A DNA stretch of 64,000 nt from Echinarachnius parma (GCA_037951105.1 JBAMJV010009144.1:62001-126000), one strand, 5' to 3'. Shown: positions 13,439-25,470, counted from the first letter of the stretch. The notes: generated by a model not told the origin, from the sequence alone. Numbers and translations: made by a program.

Positions 13439-13706
13439 CACCAGTGTGTGTTAGGAAGGGTATAAGATAACCTCTCAGGATGGACGGATGGGAATGAAAT
13501 AAAGGTATTGGGCTATATATGTTGTGGGTAATAGGGTCTCAGCAACATGTCAGACTTGGTCCACAGTGTCCATTAACCAACCATGCGTGTCAGGTCACTA
13601 TTTGTCGACCACATGCCTTGCAGGGCAAAAGACGGCAGTTCCATGCAGCGCACTACCCAGCGTCATTTGCACTCCTATCACTTATTGTTCTAAGCAAAAC
13701 TACTAC

Positions 13707-14686
13707 CTTTTTCACCAGACTACCCTTCCTATTCAGGACTGTTGCAAAGACTCCGAAATATAATATGCAGATTCACTGGTTTGACTTTCATCTCTCATAC
13801 CGCGCATACTTTGGTGAAATTCTGCATGTGGGGAGTTGGAGTGTGAACAAAGTGTGACAATGTTCATTAATCAGATCAAATTGGTTTGCTCTTCCAAAAG
13901 CTAGACAAGATCTTGCTCAAATTCTCTGATAAACTTTTATTTGGGTTGCAGATTTGTTTATACTCAAATCCTATAGAGGTAGGTTACAGGTCTTTTGACT
14001 TCCCATGTGATATATAATTTGTCATATTTTGGCTAGTTTGATCAGGTGTGAATGGCACAAACATGTTGTTGCCCATGTTGAGACTTGTGCATCTGCACAC
14101 TGGTCTTAATGTTTGTTTACATTTGTTACAATTGCGACAAATTCAACATGACGTATTCGTCGCGTAGGTCGTGAGGACCACGAGCGTGGTGTTCAATTCT
14201 GTCTAGGTGGTCCTCTTTCCTTCCTTGATTGACTTCATTCTGCTCAGTTTCTGAGATGTTTAATCTCTACTGTCAACAAACTCACGCTGTGTTTACTCCT
14301 CCCTCAAGGAAGTCGTCCATCTCGGCTAAAACCAAGAGGTCTATGCGCAAACTATAGTGATGGAATCATTTTTACTAAGGTAGCTCAGCTACGCGAGAAA
14401 TGCGTAATGAATTGCTTTTGTTTGAAAAGACTTACTGCTGATCACATGGTTGATTGTCTTTCTCTGACCACACAGTTTACCAACATATGAAGATTTTTAC
14501 TTTTCTTGAGACCAAACAACACTTCAGTGACATATATGTTTTTTGGCACCAATGATATGCTAATAATTTTGAGAAAGCTAGGAACGAGTACTGACACAAA
14601 ATATTTATCTAGATGTTTGTATAGTATGCACTAAGAAGATGACAGTGTAGCCGGACTGATTGGGGCCATAATACAAATTATTTGGT
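13707..14686. other. 5' flank of copy E, before the LINE
   Basis: No gene is seen. The last 200 bp match the flank of copy A (about 540-700). It ends with AAATTATTTGGT (14675-14686), the target repeated on the far side of the LINE. Confidence 0.55.
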
Positions 14687-15579
14687 ACAAGTACTTACTT
14701 ACTTACTGCCCATTATGCCTCCTGGCACATAGGGCAGCAACAAAAGTCTTCCACTCCTTCCGATCTTGGGCCAGTCTTTGGATGGTTCCCCATGTGTGGT
14801 TCAGGTCTTTAATCTCCCCTTCCACAGTTCTTCGCCAAGTGTTTTTAGGACGTCCCCTCTTTCTTTTGCCTTCTGGTGTCCAGTGGAGGGCTGTTCGTGT
14901 GATGTCATCTATGTTCTTTCTCATTACATGACCGATCCATCTCCACCTTCTTCTCATGATGATGTTCTCCATGCTGTCCTGATGGCATTGGGCATAAAGT
15001 GCTTCGTTTGAAATGGTGTTTGGCCAGAAAATGCGACATATTCTTCTCAGACTCTTTGTGTGGAAGACCGACAGCTTATTGAGGTCATTTTTCGTCATTC
15101 TCCAACATTCAGAGCCGTACAGAAGAGTGGAAAGGACACAGCTCTGGTACAATTTTAGCTTGGTCTTGGTGCTGTATTGCTGTGATCTCCATACATTATT
15201 GAGCATTCTGAAAGCATTTCTGGCTTTATTGAGACGGTTCTTAATGTCTTTGCCTGCGCCTCCATCGTGCCTGACAGTGCTGCCCAGGTAAGTAAACTCC
15301 TCAGTTATAGGTAGGTCTTCCCCATTTGCTTGTATTGGTAAAGGGTCCGAGATGTTCAGGGTCATCACCTCTGTTTTCTTTTGGCTGATCTTCAAGCCAA
15401 TTTGCTGGGCAAAATCACTGAGTCTGGATGTTTTTTCTTGCATATGCTGGTGGGTGTGTGAAAGTAGAGCGAGATCATCTGCAAAGTCGAGGTCCTCAAG
15501 TGTAGAAAAGAGGGTCTATCTTATGCCTCTTTTTTGGTCTTCAGTTGCCTGTCTCATCACCCAGTCTATGGCGATATTG
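14687..15579 (-). mobile_element. RTE-type LINE, 5'-truncated
   Basis: The minus strand encodes the end of a reverse transcriptase. A FADDLALLSHTH segment (the FADD form of the catalytic YxDD box) lies at about 15460-15495. A 246-residue open stretch (15443-14703) follows with LGSTVRHDGGAG, RRRWRWIGHVMRKN and KRKRGRPKNTW motifs and ends CARRHNGQ. One in-frame stop separates the two parts. The 3' end is a short GTAA repeat. AAATTATTTGGT flanks both sides (14675-14686 and 15580-15591), a 12-bp target-site duplication. This is a classic 5'-truncated target-primed insertion; motifs fit the RTE clade (family knowledge). Copy A keeps the uninterrupted site near 688. Confidence 0.9.
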
Positions 15580-15591
15580 AAATTATTTGGT

Positions 15592-16483
15592 GACACACCT
15601 TATTCATTTCTGTATTTCTCACAGCTATTCTCCGTAGTGTATGTTTCTTATTGTTTTTGTTTAGTTATTATTATTATAGTCGATGAATCTTAATTTAGTC
15701 TTCGAACATACAACAAAATACAACAAAGAAGCATGCCCCCTTTTAGAGCTACGCAACTGATCATATGCGTCTTAATAAGAAATGTGTTAGAAAAGGTTTG
15801 AGTGGGATTATGGGTCATGAGATTATCTCCCCTGGACTATTTAGTTTTATGGAGTTTATGTAGTTGATCCAAAGAAAATATTACTTGGGATGAGCACATG
15901 GTTTGATTGGAGCTAGGGCCATGAAGTCAAAATGAAAATCCACCCGTACAAATACTATGGCTATATCAACAAGATGGTTTTATGAGATTAATCATCAGTT
16001 TAAATGCAAGTGATAAGATATGAGGAGTGAGGAGCGAATCTTTATAGAATAATTAAGTACGCCAGAAACTTTGACAGATACATGTATGTTAAGTTGTTTA
16101 CTTGTATCAAATTAATCAACGGATGCCATTTCTTAATGGATCTCTAAAAAAAAAACAATTATATTTGTATTGATAAAGTTTTTGCCGTTTTAGACATTTC
16201 CTGTTGTGTTATACTAGCAATTCTAAATGATTATTTGTATCTACTTATGAACATTACTACATTGCTATAATTCACACAAATCCCCTGCCTAGAGCCATTC
16301 CACACAACTGTCACAACGAGCAGCATGAAACATCGATATTTTTTACTACAAATAACATCCAAAAATACTAATAACGTATCGAACCAAATACTTTGTTACT
16401 GGCAATGCGAACCAGCCTCTTTCAAATCCCTGTACAACATTTTCTCTGTTAATTTTTCATCTAAACCTAATACTTTGTTACAG
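15592..16483. other. 5' flank/intron of copy E with a duplicated exon start
   Basis: 15880-16020 matches 1005-1120 upstream of copy A. At about 16390-16425 an extra copy of the acceptor plus exon start (GGCAATGCGAACCAGCCTCT) precedes the real one, but its acceptor reads ACTGG where the working one reads ACAGG, so it looks inactive. Confidence 0.6.
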
Positions 16484-17304
16484 GCAATGCAAACCACCCG
16501 CTTGTAATGCAAGGTGAGATGGAAACTGGAATGCCACAGATGAAGAGATCAAAGAATGTATTAAAAAAGTTGGATACAACAAGGAGGAGATTTGCAAGAT
16601 GTCATTCATGCCACAAAGTATTGCCAGGGATCGGAGCAAAGTATTTCCTAAATAGTCAGGAGCAGTTTAGTCCTGATAAATGTGACTCATGTATGAAAGA
16701 GGTCAGTTGTAGCATCTTAGAGACAGGACAAGGGACATCATCTGAAGGAGCCATTCCAGGAAGAGATGGGCCACAATCTTCTGTAGATAATGTAGGGAGT
16801 AATTCAAGTAGTGGTCTGTCTGAGGACCATGGTACAGGATGGCAGGAGTGTGATAGTAGTAGCCAGGAGAGTAGTTTAAATTTGAGCTGGCAACATTCAG
16901 CTGCGGAAAGTAACTTTGATCCTAAAGAAAACAGGGAAAAGCCATACAAATGTAGCATTTGTTCCAAGTCATTTACACAGAAAATAGATTTGAAAAGGCA
17001 CTTGAGAATACACACCGGGGAAAGGCCATACAAATGTACCACTTGTTCTAAGGTATTTACACGGAAATTTGATTTAAAAATGCACATGAGAACACACACT
17101 GGAGAAAAACCATACAAATGTAATTTGTGTGGTAAACAAACTTCTCTTAAGCATAATCTAAGACATCACATGAGAACACACACTAGGGAAAGACCATACA
17201 AATGTAATCTGTGTGCTAAAACATTCACTCAGAAGCGATGTGTGACAATGCACATGAGAACACACACCGAGGAAAAAAACATACAAATGCAACCTATGCC
17301 CTGA
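16484..17304 (+). CDS. C2H2 zinc-finger copy E, first open part (4 fingers)
   Basis: The exon starts after acceptor tttgttacag in the family phase and encodes NANHPLVMQGEMETG, the basic KRSKNVLKKLDTTRRRFA stretch, the CHSC-x23-CDSC module and the Ser-rich linker. Four complete C2H2 fingers follow. Finger 3 is unusual (CGKQTSLKHNLRHH). A single extra base in an A-run near 17273-17279 then shifts the frame, and the protein ends NIQMQPMP at 17304. It may make a short four-finger protein or be a pseudogene. The sequence beyond the shift is clearly former finger array. Confidence 0.7.
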
Positions 17305-17982
17305 GGCATTTATTCAGGGAACCAGTATGCAAAGGCACATGCTAACACATACTGGGAAAAGACCATACATTTGCAACCAATGTACAAAGGGTCACAATCT
17401 TCTGTTGATAATGAAGGGAGTAATTCAAGTAGTGGTCTGTCTGATCCTAAACAAAACAGGGAAAGGCCACACAAATGTAGCATTTGTTCCAAGGTATTTA
17501 CACGGAAATTTGATTTAAAAAGACACATGAGAATACACACTGGGGAAAGACCATACAAATGCAATTTATGCCCTGAGGCATTTATGCAGGGGAAAAGTCT
17601 GCAAAGGCACATGCTAACACATACTGGAGAAAGGCCATACAAATGCAACCAATGTACAAATGCATTCTTTACAAAGTACGAGCTTACATCTCATATGAGA
17701 GTGCACACTGGGGAAAGACCTTACCATTGCGTTCTCTGTTCCAAGACCTTTGTTTACAAGCATATTCTAACAAAGCACATGAGAACACATACTGGGGAAA
17801 GACCTTACAAATGCAACCTCTGTTCCAAGACCTTTGTTTACAATAATAGTCCGACTACGCACATGAGAACGCACACTGGGGAAAAACCTTACACATGCAA
17901 CTTGTGTTCGAAACATTTTAGTAGGATGTCTCATGTGTCACGGCACATGGAAACACACCTAATGAATGACAAGACCGTCTAA
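17305..17982 (+). pseudogene. Mosaic continuation of copy E with inserted linker
   Basis: One finger and the start of another (ICNQCTK) run into a second linker segment ([16 protein letters not shown], from about 17391) that is otherwise found only between the N-terminal module and the first finger. That piece matches copy F at about 18291-18350 and is in a different frame from the finger before it. Six open fingers follow, ending HLMNDKTV at 17982. This looks like unequal recombination between two family members that joined a finger to a linker. No complete protein is implied. Confidence 0.8.
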
Positions 17983-18059
17983 TCAAGTTGTTGATTATCA
18001 TGTTAAAGTATGCCTGAAGTGTTGAGAGGGCATGACCCCATGCACCATTTGAGCATTCC

Positions 18060-18628
18060 ATCTGGAATCCCATGTTGGCAATGTTAGTAGAGCTAACAAG
18101 GAGGCGACTTTCAAGATGGCATTCATGCCACAAAGTATTGCCAGGGTTCAGAGCAAGTGTTTCCTAAATAGTCAGGAGCAGATTAGTCCTGATAAATGTG
18201 ACTCATGCATGAAAGAGGTCAGTTGTAGCAACTTGGAGACAGGACAAGGGACATCATCTGAAGGAGCCATCCCAGGAAGAGATGGGCCGCGATCTTCTGT
18301 TGATAATGAAGGGAGTAATTCAAGTAGTGGTCTATCTGATCCTAAACAAAACAGGGAAATGCCACACAAATGTAGCATTTGTTCCAAGGTATTTACACGG
18401 AAATTTGATTTTAAAAGACACATGAGAATACACACTGGGGAAATACCATACAAATGTAATGTGTGTGCTGAAACATTCACTCTGAAGCATTGTGCGATAG
18501 CGCACATTAGAACACACACTGGAGAAAAGCCATACGCATGCAACCAGTGTTCTAAAACATTTCGTCAGAAGACGCATCTTACCAATCACATTATGAGAAC
18601 ACATCTAATGAAAGACAAGATCGTCTGA
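18060..18628 (+). pseudogene. Truncated zinc-finger copy F (3 fingers)
   Basis: There is no acceptor or exon start like the other copies. Similarity begins about 18090 in the basic segment. The first Cys of the CHSC module is changed to Trp (TGG), and one base is missing near 18150, which shifts the frame within the module. From there the frame is open through CDSC, the linker ([13 protein letters not shown]) and three fingers, ending HLMKDKIV. The linker is shorter than in B-D. Probably a 5'-truncated pseudogene; it is the likely partner of the copy E mosaic. Confidence 0.75.
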
Positions 18629-18733
18629 TAAAATACTTTATCACCTGACTTAGTAAATACAGTACATCAGCTGCCATGTAACGTTTTTGGATATTACATG
18701 GCACTGTTACAAGGCAATTCAGATGATAAAACA

Positions 18734-18915
18734 GTTGTTAACTTTGCTGTCGGGGAAATCATGGAATGTTCCCCTCGGGATTTTAAATGCTATTTCGTGA
18801 AGAAAATAAGTCCCTCGACTACGTCTTGGGACTTAGGTACTCTTCCCTCAATAGCATTTAAAATCCGTTGGGAGTGGAACATTCCGTGCTTTTCCCTCCA
18901 CCACCAGTTAACAAC
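18734..18915. repeat. Foldback repeat upstream of copy G
   Basis: Two arms of about 62 bp are inverted relative to each other, with outer ends GTTGTTAAC and GTTAACAAC and a shared ATTTTAAATGCTATT core at the inner ends. It ends 15 bp before the degenerate copy G exon, so it supplied or replaced that copy's branch-point region. Confidence 0.65.
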
Positions 18916-18930
18916 TCTATATTGTTTCAG

Positions 18931-19860
18931 GCAATGTGAACCATGCCTCTTGAACTGGACAAAGAGATGAAAAGTGGGATTCCACAGTAGAGGGACCACA
19001 GATTGTATTTAAAAAGTGAGATATAATGAGGCGACTTGCAAGATGTCAGTCATGCCACAAAATATTGCCAGGGATCAGAACAATGTATTTCTCAAATAAA
19101 CAGGAGCAGATAACGTCTGATAAATGTGATTCATACATGAAAGAGGTCAGTTAATAGCAACTTATAGACAGGGCAAGGGACATCACAATCTTCTGTAGAT
19201 AATGTAGGGAGTAATTCATGAAGTGGTCTGTCTGAGGACCATGGTACAGAATGGCAGGAATGTGATAGTAGTAGCCATGGGAGTAGGTCGAACATGAATT
19301 GGCAATATTCAGCTTCAGAGAGAGAGAGGCCATACAAATTTAGCATTTGTTTCAAAGCTATTACACGGAAAATGAATTTGGAAAGACACACGAGAAGTCA
19401 CAATGGGATAAGACTATACAAATGTTATCTGTGTGCTAAAACATTCTCTCAGAAGCAAAGTGTGACATTGCACATGACTGGGGAAAGACCTTACAATACA
19501 AATGCAACATGTGTTCAAAAACATTAACTCGATCAGAAGCAAAGTGTGACATTGCATATAAGAACACACACTAAGGCAAGGCCATACACATGTAAGTTCA
19601 GGGCCCCGTTGCAGAAAGAGATAAAATCGAACGTAAGTTGCAATTAAGCGTAAGTCATATCACGTGTTCTAGATGCGCAAATCTGATTGGTTGAAACGCG
19701 TAAATTGTCTGACTTACGATCAATCGTAACTTACGATCGATTTTATCTCTTTCTGCAACGGGGCCCTGCTCTAAAAACTTTACTCAGATTAATCATATGA
19801 CTATATTTGCCAAATACCCTACATAGGCATTTGAGAACGCACACATGAACAAGACCAGAC
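18931..19860 (+). pseudogene. Decayed zinc-finger copy G
   Basis: The acceptor (attgtttcag) and exon start GCAATGTGAACCATGCCTCT are recognisable. In-frame stops follow early (TAG near 18987), one zinc Cys codon of the second CxxC is changed (CDSY), and the linker has a stop and a deletion. Finger pieces are scattered to about 19860. A MITE sits inside one finger (19599-19768). It is a dead copy. Confidence 0.85.
19599..19768. mobile_element. MITE inside copy G finger
   Basis: This 170-bp element has perfect 32-bp inverted ends beginning CAGGGCCCCGTTGCAGAAAG. It splits a finger between TGTAAGTT and CTCTAAAA. The middle contains ATCTGATTGGTTGAAACGCG, also seen in a related piece at 21648. The target-site duplication could not be settled by eye. 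Confidence 0.9.
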
Positions 19861-19935
19861 AATTTCTAACATGGGTTAAATCGTAAAAATGCTAATCCTA
19901 ATTGCAAAACACAATCTCTATGTGGGCAATTCCAC

Positions 19936-22062
19936 GGTAACGGAAGGACATTCAGACACAATTTTGGAACTTCAATCAAATAATTCCAGGATCCTGCTTT
20001 TGATTTTTTATTCTAAATGGCATGTCTTTGATCCTTGTTGGGACACCTTTGATTTCCACTATTTCTAAAATTTTGACCGCATTATGTAAATTAGATATGG
20101 ACACTAATGAGGCCGGTAACGGAAGGACGGCAAAATGGACATGGATTTTCAAGTTTTTTAGTTATGACCCAATCTCTGTGAAGTTACGAGGTTTATCATG
20201 TTAAGTTGGCTACTAGTCAATTTCCTTATGTTCACAGAGTATAATACCACCTTTTAAGAAAAATATCTACGTTGGTATATTAATTATGAGAAATTAATTA
20301 CTCCAGTGTTCGGTAACGGAAGGACGGTAACGGAAGGACCTCTGAAAAGTCTATTAGAATTGTACAGTAAAATTAATTTTGAAATTTAAAGACCATTTAT
20401 GAGAAGGAAACATCTCTTTTGTGGTCTAAAATGAGTTTGTATCATAGATAGCATATGGACATCACAAGCATTTACATTTCTATTTTTTTCTTACTATATT
20501 TCATGCTCCAATGGCTCTTATTCATGGTCAATCCATGGTAACGGAAGGACACTCAGACACAAATTGTCAACTTTAAGAAAGACATTTTTAAATACTTGTG
20601 TTGTTAGAACCGTCTATTTTGATAACAATACTTCCAAAACATACAGTTTTAAGGTCCCATAATTGTTTTAATTTTTTTAATCTCCGCACATTATTGAATA
20701 TGCATACAAATGAGGTCGGTAACGGAAGGACACTAAAATGGACAAGGTTTTGTTATCAAATCAGTTTTAACTAAAACTCTGTGATATTAAATAATACAAA
20801 ATATTTTAAGGGTACACATTTCATTCTCTGAAGGGTTAAGAAGAATTTACTTGTTCTTTGATTAAAATTTGTCCGCAGATATTTGAGTTATTTCACACAA
20901 AGCGGACCAATGTTCGGTAACGGAAGGACATAATGGACTATAATGTATGATATGACACAGTAGGGTCATTCCATGTCAAATCACCTTTAAAAAAATTGAA
21001 AATTTTCATCGCAGCCCCCTTCAATTTTGCTAATATTTGGTATGTATGATATTTCAACCTTTAAAAGCGCAAATATTTAAGTTTTAGCCCAATCCGCCCA
21101 ATGGTTTTGGCGCTATGGTCGATTCTTATGGGGGAGTTTTGTAAGAAATGGGCGTGGGCACCATTTTTCAAATGGCCATTGTCCATTAACCGTTGGGTCA
21201 ATTTATTTTGTAAAGGTGTCATTGGACTGGGGATGTTATGTGCAATCCATTTATGACATTTGTGTTCATGCATGAGCGAGTTTGGATACGATAACCTTTG
21301 ACCTTAGATTTTGACCTTCCGTTTTACCTCGTGGATCAAATAATTTTGAGAAATTTGTTTGCTTAAATCTTGGCTTGATATAATTTCTACAATATATGAA
21401 AGAATTGGAGATATGTTATTTCTTGCTTTTTCTACAGCCTTGTTTTTAGTTTGCAAATTTCATGTAAAATTTAATTATTTTAGACCTACACCCATGTCCA
21501 AGAATTCTATAGGGGTGTATTGTGTAAAAAAAGACCTATTCAAAGTCATGATCAGAGCCTATTCACACCCTGGCTCACCACAGTTAAATAGACCTACTAA
21601 TCCCCATACAATAGAAATCCAGACAAATGGCATCATGGTACAAGGGCCCTGTTGCAGAAAGAGATAAAATCAATTGTGAGCCAGATCAAATGTTCTAAAT
21701 GCACAAATCTGATTGGTTGAAACACAGAAAATTACTAGTCTGACCACGCTACGCCACTGATAGCTGGCCATTGCAGGTATTGTCTCATTATTTTGGGTTT
21801 TCATATATGAGAGACCAATTTTTGAACATAAATTTTGTCATAATATGTAATATGAGGTACCTTGTCCATCTGTTACCATTGTATGGTAACGGAAGGACAT
21901 TTTCTTTTGTTATTTATTAATTAACGAAGAAACAATGAGTAATACAATTGTTAGCAATGGGAAGGCCTACTTGAACTTGCTTTGCACTGAAGATTGGTCT
22001 GCTCTCTAACAAGTATGTGAGCCACAACATTAAAAATATTGATTTTTCGGTAACGGAAGGAC
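19936..22062 (+). repeat. Dispersed GGTAACGGAAGGAC array
   Basis: There are nine exact 14-mers. Intervals fall into a pattern: 179, 197, 14 and 211 bp in the first unit and 181 and 198 bp in the second. The two units (from 19936 and 20537) are clearly related but diverged between motifs, while every motif is unchanged. Confidence 0.9.
21648..21750. mobile_element. Half copy of the 19599 MITE
   Basis: It starts GGGCCCTGTTGCAGAAAGAG and keeps ATCTGATTGGTTGAAAC; the other end is lost. It lies inside the 19924-22421 element. Confidence 0.75.
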
Positions 22063-22425
22063 ATTTTCATAGGCTGAAAATAAGAAGTCATTGAAGCATA
22101 ACAAATCAAATTAATCATACAAATTTACTATTTTACAAAATGGTCATATCTCAGGAGTCAGAATAATGTTTTTTAGGCTTAACTGGGGAAATATAAAACA
22201 AACACAGGATCAAAACACTTTTTCACAAAAATGTCAAATTTGTGGGGTTCAATTATGGTTATAAAGTTATTATAAAAAAACAACTAAAATTATGTAAAAC
22301 TAAAATTTTCTCATTGAATTAAAAAAATATAGAATTTAAGCTTTGATTTGATACCAAATTTGTATCATAAAAATGCTTGTAAAATTTTTGGTCAAATGTC
22401 CACTTTGGCGTGGAATTGCCCATGT

Positions 22426-23808
22426 GCCTTTGGAAGGCTTTGTGTGTGCGCACTGTGGAAAGGTCAGACCATAGAATTATGAATAAACAAACCAACCCGT
22501 TTATAACTAGACACGTGGTCCGTGCAGCTGTGCAGTGCATTTTTGCTATTGTGTCAGTTGGGAAACTGCTTGTTTTTTGACATGTATCATTTTGATTGAC
22601 AGAATTTTAAGATATGGCCATGTAAAAAGTGATAAGTTTCTTTTTTTGGCCCAGTTTCGTTTCACATTTCTTTATTGAACGAATGACACTGACATCTACC
22701 ACCATGATTAACAATGCCAAGTTTGTGATAATTTCAGAACTCTTTGATTGTACGGAGATGAAGGCCTATATAAATTAAGGCTATGGTACACAATATGTAT
22801 TTCATTTTTAAAATTTGTATGTCGTGTTGTTAATTATTAGTTGCAGACATTGAAGTGCACTATAAATATGTGTGTAATGTGTATGTTGTATATACTATAG
22901 TCTCAAGGGAAAAGGGTTAATTTCAATTCTACATTTATTTCAGATAAAAATCAGATTTAAACAAATTTGTACAGTTACAATGTAACAGGTAGCACCTATA
23001 AGAAGCACGAAGCTTGTCGAGTAAGGGCACCCAGCATGTTATAGTAATTAAGAAATATACTATCACAATTAAACACAATATAATATTCACATACGTATAA
23101 TATAATATGAATATAAAGAAAATCAAAATGGCAAGGAATGAAAATAATTTAATACAGAATAAAATGCATACAAAATGCAGAACGTTAATTTACAACAAAA
23201 ATTGTCTTTTGAAATTCACCCTGCTGTTCATATTAAAAAAGGGAAGTCATATTTCATTTTGACTAAGTTCAGATCGTCCATAGGAGCAATGGTCGAATTG
23301 TTACTTCAAATTCTGTGTATTAGAATTATGATTATGCCAGTTTGATATTCAAATGGGAAATGACAATGCCATGTTATAGTTCGCATACAATGTATAACTC
23401 TATGCGCTGTAAGAAAGGGAAAGTAAAAGGAAAGTTCAGCATACTATATCACATCGGTGTGTAACTTTGAAAACCATATCCAATATTAATTAATGTATCA
23501 CATGTATGATAGAAAATTATGTTGTAGAAATTGTTTGTTATCATGTTATCTTCCGCTTCTCTTGATGCTTTGTGATATTAACATACAGTGAGCACAGCTG
23601 CTTCGCTACTGAGCTAATCGGGACAGACATATACTATAGATATAGTGTCATACAGCAGATAATTATACTGTTCTGGTAATTTTGATTGTACATATATTTA
23701 TCGATTTTATACTTGCGTTGTATGTGAAAAAAGACTTTGTTACTTTGCTTTGACAATATTCTACATTAATTACTAGAATACACCATTATGACCTAGTTGT
23801 TTGCAACT
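22426..23808. other. AT-rich stretch without features
   Basis: Nothing gene-like is seen on either strand: open frames are short, AT-driven and without recognisable domains. Confidence 0.5.
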
Positions 23809-24031
23809 AAAGCCCTCCGCACACAGAGCCGACTCGACCCGATCCGACTGGTCTGCAGTCAGGCTAGAGTCGGTTTCGCTCAATCGTACCTGATTCAACA
23901 TGTTGAATCGGCCTCGAATGATCTCCGACTGGCTCTTGACTAGCAAACAGGAGTCCTGAGGCATCGTATACTGAGCTGAACCGGCTGAAAACCAGTCGGA
24001 TCGGGTCGAGTCGGCTCTGTGTAGAGGGTTT
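23809..24031. mobile_element. MITE with ~40-bp inverted ends
   Basis: The inverted ends carry ACAGAGCCGACTCGACCCGA and its complement, with outermost AGCCCTCC/AGAGGGTTT-like tips. It is about 220 bp and non-coding. The target duplication is unclear. Confidence 0.85.
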
Positions 24032-24264
24032 TATGGGTATACATTGCATGGGATACATATCAGGGTAAACATAAGGATAAGAGGCTAAAATGTTTATTGA
24101 GTATCGTTGGAATGTTATTGAGATGTTGCATTGCTGGAAAATATTGAGAACAAAGAAGTTCTGATGTAGATACCAGACTTTGATGAGTAAATTAACAACT
24201 ACAGTGTATTTGAATATTATTTTTTTAATAAATCTAAATATGACTTTTCTAAATATGAGATTAA

Positions 24265-24642
24265 AGGGGTAGTTCAGTTTTGTAATAGAGGGCGCTGCAC
24301 GAAATAATGTATTCGATGTATTCGATGATTAAAACCAACATTTAAAAAAAGGTGAAATTCAAAAGAGGTTTTTAACTAGTTGTTGATGATCTCTCTATTT
24401 AATCATTATTTCAACAAAACATCACATGCTTTATTTTGTATGAAAAACGGTTGAAACCAATGCTTTTTTGAAGAGCTTCTCTTGTGTTTTAATGGCTCCG
24501 TTTGAATGATAACAGGCTACTTAGTCGGTTGTAATTTTCTATACCTTTCGAGCATGGTGGAGTTATTACTATTAGTTTGTAATGTTATTATGCAGGTTTT
24601 GGTTACTAAAGCTCAGCCTTACCAAAACTGTACTACCCCTGT
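24265..24642. mobile_element. TTAA-target MITE, family 1
   Basis: Flanked by TTAA (24261-24264 and 24643-24646) with inverted ends near AGGGGTAGTTCAGTTTTG. It belongs with the elements at 27971, 47146, 48587 and 60979, whose consensus end is AGGGATAGTTGAGTWTTGG. It is inverted relative to 47146. Confidence 0.8.
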
Positions 24643-25043
24643 TTAACATTCTGCTTGAATGGCAGGTTTGACAAATCTTTCATCACGCTTTAGATAAGTT
24701 GTGTAGATTATACTTTTAAAATAGGGAAAATAAGATAAGAATGTACACATTTCCATACATGTATATTGATCTACGTTGGTCAATATCCCAAACTTAAAAA
24801 TTAAATATTACAAGGGTAACCACCACATATGTTGCATGCTTGTCCGTTTGTTCCACAGTATACTATGAACAATAATATCTCAAAATATATGATATTGGTT
24901 TCTGTTTTGTTTTCATTGTGTATCTAAACGTATGTGTTCATTTGATTATGCCAACAACCAAATAAATAAATATGTGTATTTTTTCATATTTTGATAAATA
25001 CTTTTGTGATGAATTCTTCATTTTATAATCATATGGAATATTA

Positions 25044-25470
25044 CCCAGGTCGAAAAAACAGTTGAAAATTAGTTGCCAACTGGTACCAGTTGATACCAGT
25101 TGTTGGCCAACTGGTTTCAATATGGAAATTGGTACACTTGAATCAACTGGAATCAATTGGAATCTACTGGAACAACCAGTAAGAATCCAGTAAGAATCCA
25201 GTAAGAACCCAGTTAGACTGACCAGTAAGAAACCCAGTTGAAACCATTAACAAACCAGTAGTGGGATTAACCAGTACATGAGGACCAGTTAAAGTAGTTC
25301 GTTTCAACTGGTATTTGTATTGGTTTTAACTGGTCTTCCCCATCTGTCCATTTATCTTTACTGGGAACCGGGAATTTTAACTGCTACCGTTTGAGGCCAG
25401 TTAAAACCAGTAAAAACCAGTTGAATTTCCAACTGGTTTCAACTGGTTTCAACTGTTTTTTCGACCTGGG
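25044..25470. mobile_element. CCAGT-rich MITE with TA target
   Basis: Inverted ends CCCAGGTCGAAAAAACAGTT and its complement are bounded by TA. The inside is packed with CCAGT/ACTGG pentamers in both orientations, so the whole element can fold on itself in many registers. The TA target suggests a Tc1/mariner relation. Confidence 0.85.

Larger units (their letters stand above)
12843..13706. repeat. Large inverted duplication (palindrome)
   Basis: The left arm (12843-13361, including a later 250-bp insertion) and the right arm (13439-13706) are reverse complements, estimated by eye at about 95% identity. The 77-bp spacer is a zinc-finger fragment. The arm junction coincides with the finger-linker sequence ACACACTGGTG, which may have served as microhomology (inference). 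Confidence 0.85.
19924..22421. mobile_element. 2.5-kb inverted-repeat element with 14-bp iterated motif
   Basis: Ends are GGGCAATTCCACG (19924) and its exact complement (ending 22421). An imperfect continuation of the inverted repeat runs to about 30 bp, and ATGT flanks both sides. Inside are nine copies of GGTAACGGAAGGAC, all in the same orientation, starting at 19936, 20115, 20312, 20326, 20537, 20718, 20916, 21885 and 22049. The first six-plus copies lie in two diverged units about 602 bp apart. No credible transposase frame is present, so it would be non-autonomous. Such repeated motifs near transposon ends are often transposase-binding sites (family knowledge); the superfamily is unknown. 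Confidence 0.7.
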
